This document shows positions 4,888 through 6,289 of a DNA stretch of 6,289 nucleotides, piece after piece. The position numbers and the translations under genes were made by a program. The stretch's first letter is position 1. Each line of letters opens with the position of its first letter. Below the pieces are notes generated by a model. It made no database searches, had not been told where the DNA came from, and worked only from the letters and a program-made list of their open reading frames with translations. Source of the stretch: Candidatus Thermokryptus sp. (GTDB taxonomy: Bacteria; Bacteroidota; Ignavibacteria; Kryptoniales; Kryptoniaceae); contig JAPYWO010000084.1 in assembly GCA_028276305.1 (NCBI GenBank), forward strand, positions 1-6,289, written 5' to 3'.

Positions 4888-6289
4888 TCACCATCCAATG
4901 GCACCTTTTATCGCTGCTATCGGGTCAAAGCCAAGCTTGGGCAGAGAATAATTCAGATAAACTGAAAAAATTGTACCAGAATGATTTCCAGCAAATCCGG
5001 GTATGGTTCCACTTCCGCTTCCTCCTTCCCATTCTTCGCTCTCTGAGAAAAATCTGTAACCAAGCCCTAATCCAAGAATTACATCAGGGGTCGCAGTATA
5101 TTCAACCCCAAGCCCAAGCGCAAGTCCAAGCCCGGAATGTTGAAGCTTTGCATCTCCTTTTGAAAAATTAACTACCTCAAGAACGAAATCAGCTCTACCA
5201 ACAACAGAGAATCTAAACGGCAAATAGAACCTTTTCATTACAACAGCATTGTACTCAAGTATTGAAACATCCGGTTTATCTCCGAAGATAATTTTCATAA
5301 TTTCAAGATTTTCTGCGCTTCCACCCCCGAATGAAAGCCCACCTCCAACCCAAAGTTGCGATATATCCAAATTCCGCCCCAGATTATAAAGCAATTCAGC
5401 GTGAATTGAATAACCAGTCATTGATTCACTCCCAAAGCCAGTTAAAGTTATCGTGAAAGGATTAGTTTTGAAATTCACGAGTAAATCAATTGGCAATCTT
5501 GGTCTTTCAGAGACATAAATCCCGGGTTCAAGACCTCTTCCAATGATAACTCTCGCTTTTGAAAATCGGTTTGGGTTTGAGCGGTTATCAGCAACTTGGG
5601 TTACACGAGCGAATCCGATTTTCATTTGAATCACTCCGCCATCTGGATTCTCTTGTAGTTCAACCAAGTCAAATCCGTCGTCAATTTTTATCCCTTCTCT
5701 TTTTCCCATTGGAAATGATATAGCGTTTGAATAAACCTCTATTACTTGCGCACCAAGACGAAATTCAGGTATATCCCTTACCGCAACTTGAATATCACGA
5801 GCAAGGGCAATTGCTGCGGTTCTGAAGGCATATTCTTTGTAATCAACTTTCTCTCCTTCATGTTTTACTTCCTTACCTATTGTACCAACGCCGATTCCTC
5901 TTGTCTCTTTCTTAACGGTTAATTTAAGATCCGATGTTCCATCTTCTCTGTAGACAACGCGATACCAAACAACACCTGCGCTGAGCTCAACGACATAAGT
6001 TTGACCCGAGATATACGTGTTATATTTGCTTATCACTGGCACATAAATGAATGCGGAGTTCATAATTTTCATCGCTTGTTCTGCAGTTATCCCAAGGGAC
6101 TTCGCCTTCGTCGCAATGAAGCTATTCCTCTGTGCCTCGGTCAAAAGCCCCTGCGCTCTTATCTCCTTTTCAATGTCAAGAATTTCAATTATCTTCGGGA
6201 CGAATTTCTCCTTTAAAAGTTCAACTATCTCATCAAGTGAAATTGAAGAGCCCCTGGACTCAAGCTCTGATTTAAAGTCGGCAACCAAT
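4888..6289 (-). CDS. Outer-membrane beta-barrel protein with N-terminal FlgT/CsgG-like region (5' end outside window)
   Basis: The frame is open to the window edge, giving at least 466 residues. The only edge start would be a TTG with no signal peptide, so the gene most likely begins upstream. Residue numbers below count from 6288. Residues 15-75 are helical. Residues 78-185 form an alpha/beta region with FIYVPVISKY, VELSAGVVWYRVVYRED, the helix EYAFRTAAIALARDIQVAVR and IPEFRLGAQVIEV. The motif GKREGIKIDDGFDLVE (195-210), followed by the strands IGFARVTQV and IIGRGLEPGIYV, matches the 'G-V-K-x-G-D-x-F-x-V' beta module seen at the C-terminus of FlgT-like proteins. Residues 265-466 look like an 8- to 10-strand outer-membrane barrel: alternating hydrophobic strands with Gly, for example GLALGLGVEYTATPDVILG, GLGLGYRFF and GTIFSVYLNYSLP. 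The C-terminus is IKGAIGW, with an aromatic last residue. It leads the visible upstream unit. The specific family is not recognised. Confidence 0.7.
   Translation of the reverse strand, partial: LVADFKSELESRGSSISLDEIVELLKEKFVPKIIEILDIEKEIRAQGLLTEAQRNSFIATKAKSLGITAEQAMKIMNSAFIYVPVISKYNTYISGQTYVVELSAGVVWYRVVYREDGTSDLKLTVKKETRGIGVGTIGKEVKHEGEKVDYKEYAFRTAAIALARDIQVAVRDIPEFRLGAQVIEVYSNAISFPMGKREGIKIDDGFDLVELQENPDGGVIQMKIGFARVTQVADNRSNPNRFSKARVIIGRGLEPGIYVSERPRLPIDLLVNFKTNPFTITLTGFGSESMTGYSIHAELLYNLGRNLDISQLWVGGGLSFGGGSAENLEIMKIIFGDKPDVSILEYNAVVMKRFYLPFRFSVVGRADFVLEVVNFSKGDAKLQHSGLGLALGLGVEYTATPDVILGLGLGYRFFSESEEWEGGSGSGTIPGFAGNHSGTIFSVYLNYSLPKLGFDPIAAIKGAIGW

Noticed and set aside
4736..4951. Plus-strand frame across the barrel / DUF6175-like gap
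   Set aside because: It overlaps well-supported minus-strand genes on both sides and its product shows no signal peptide or family pattern.
1..6289. CRISPR arrays, tRNA or rRNA genes, insertion sequences
   Set aside because: No regularly spaced repeats, RNA-gene signatures, transposase-like frames or terminal inverted repeats were seen; almost every base lies in the seven minus-strand genes or short gaps.

Overview
All supportable genes lie on the minus strand, so transcription runs from high to low coordinates. Coding density is very high, and the longest gap between genes is 83 bases. The DNA is A+T-rich, most starts lack a good Shine-Dalgarno, and there are near matches to the Bacteroidota-type promoter (TTG, then TAnnTTTG). 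One protein resembles the Bacteroidota family DUF6175. Together these point to the FCB group (Bacteroidota, Ignavibacteriota or Kryptonia-like). The phylum is an inference; no marker gene is present.

Layout in transcription order: (1) 6289-4888, the 3' part of a large protein with an envelope-type N-terminal region, a FlgT/CsgG-like motif and a C-terminal outer-membrane beta-barrel; (2) a perfect hairpin directly after its stop; (3) 4815-3577, an exported DUF6175-like protein; (4) 3553-2204, an exported four-part protein of LPP20 domain, helical linker, Ig-like domain and an unrecognised C-terminal domain; (5) 2177-1599, an LPP20-family lipoprotein with the only textbook ribosome binding site in the window; (6) a strong Rho-independent terminator at 1591-1561 followed by a candidate promoter; (7) 1515-1129, a YbaN/DUF454 inner-membrane protein; (8) 1116-157, an exported protein with two LPP20 domains; (9) 143-1, the first 47 codons of an exported protein that begins like CsgG/TolB-type envelope proteins.

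The window is therefore dominated by secreted, probably periplasmic or outer-membrane proteins. Four LPP20 (PF02169) domains occur in three genes, flanked by proteins with CsgG/FlgT-like features and a beta-barrel. In Vibrio, an LPP20 protein (FlgP), FlgO and FlgT build outer-membrane-associated rings of the flagellar motor, and CsgG is an outer-membrane pore. By analogy this cluster may encode a non-flagellar outer-membrane assembly, but no flagellar or curli gene is visible and the role is unproven. The terminator splits the cluster into an upstream unit (barrel protein to lipoprotein) and a downstream unit (DUF454 to the CsgG-like gene).
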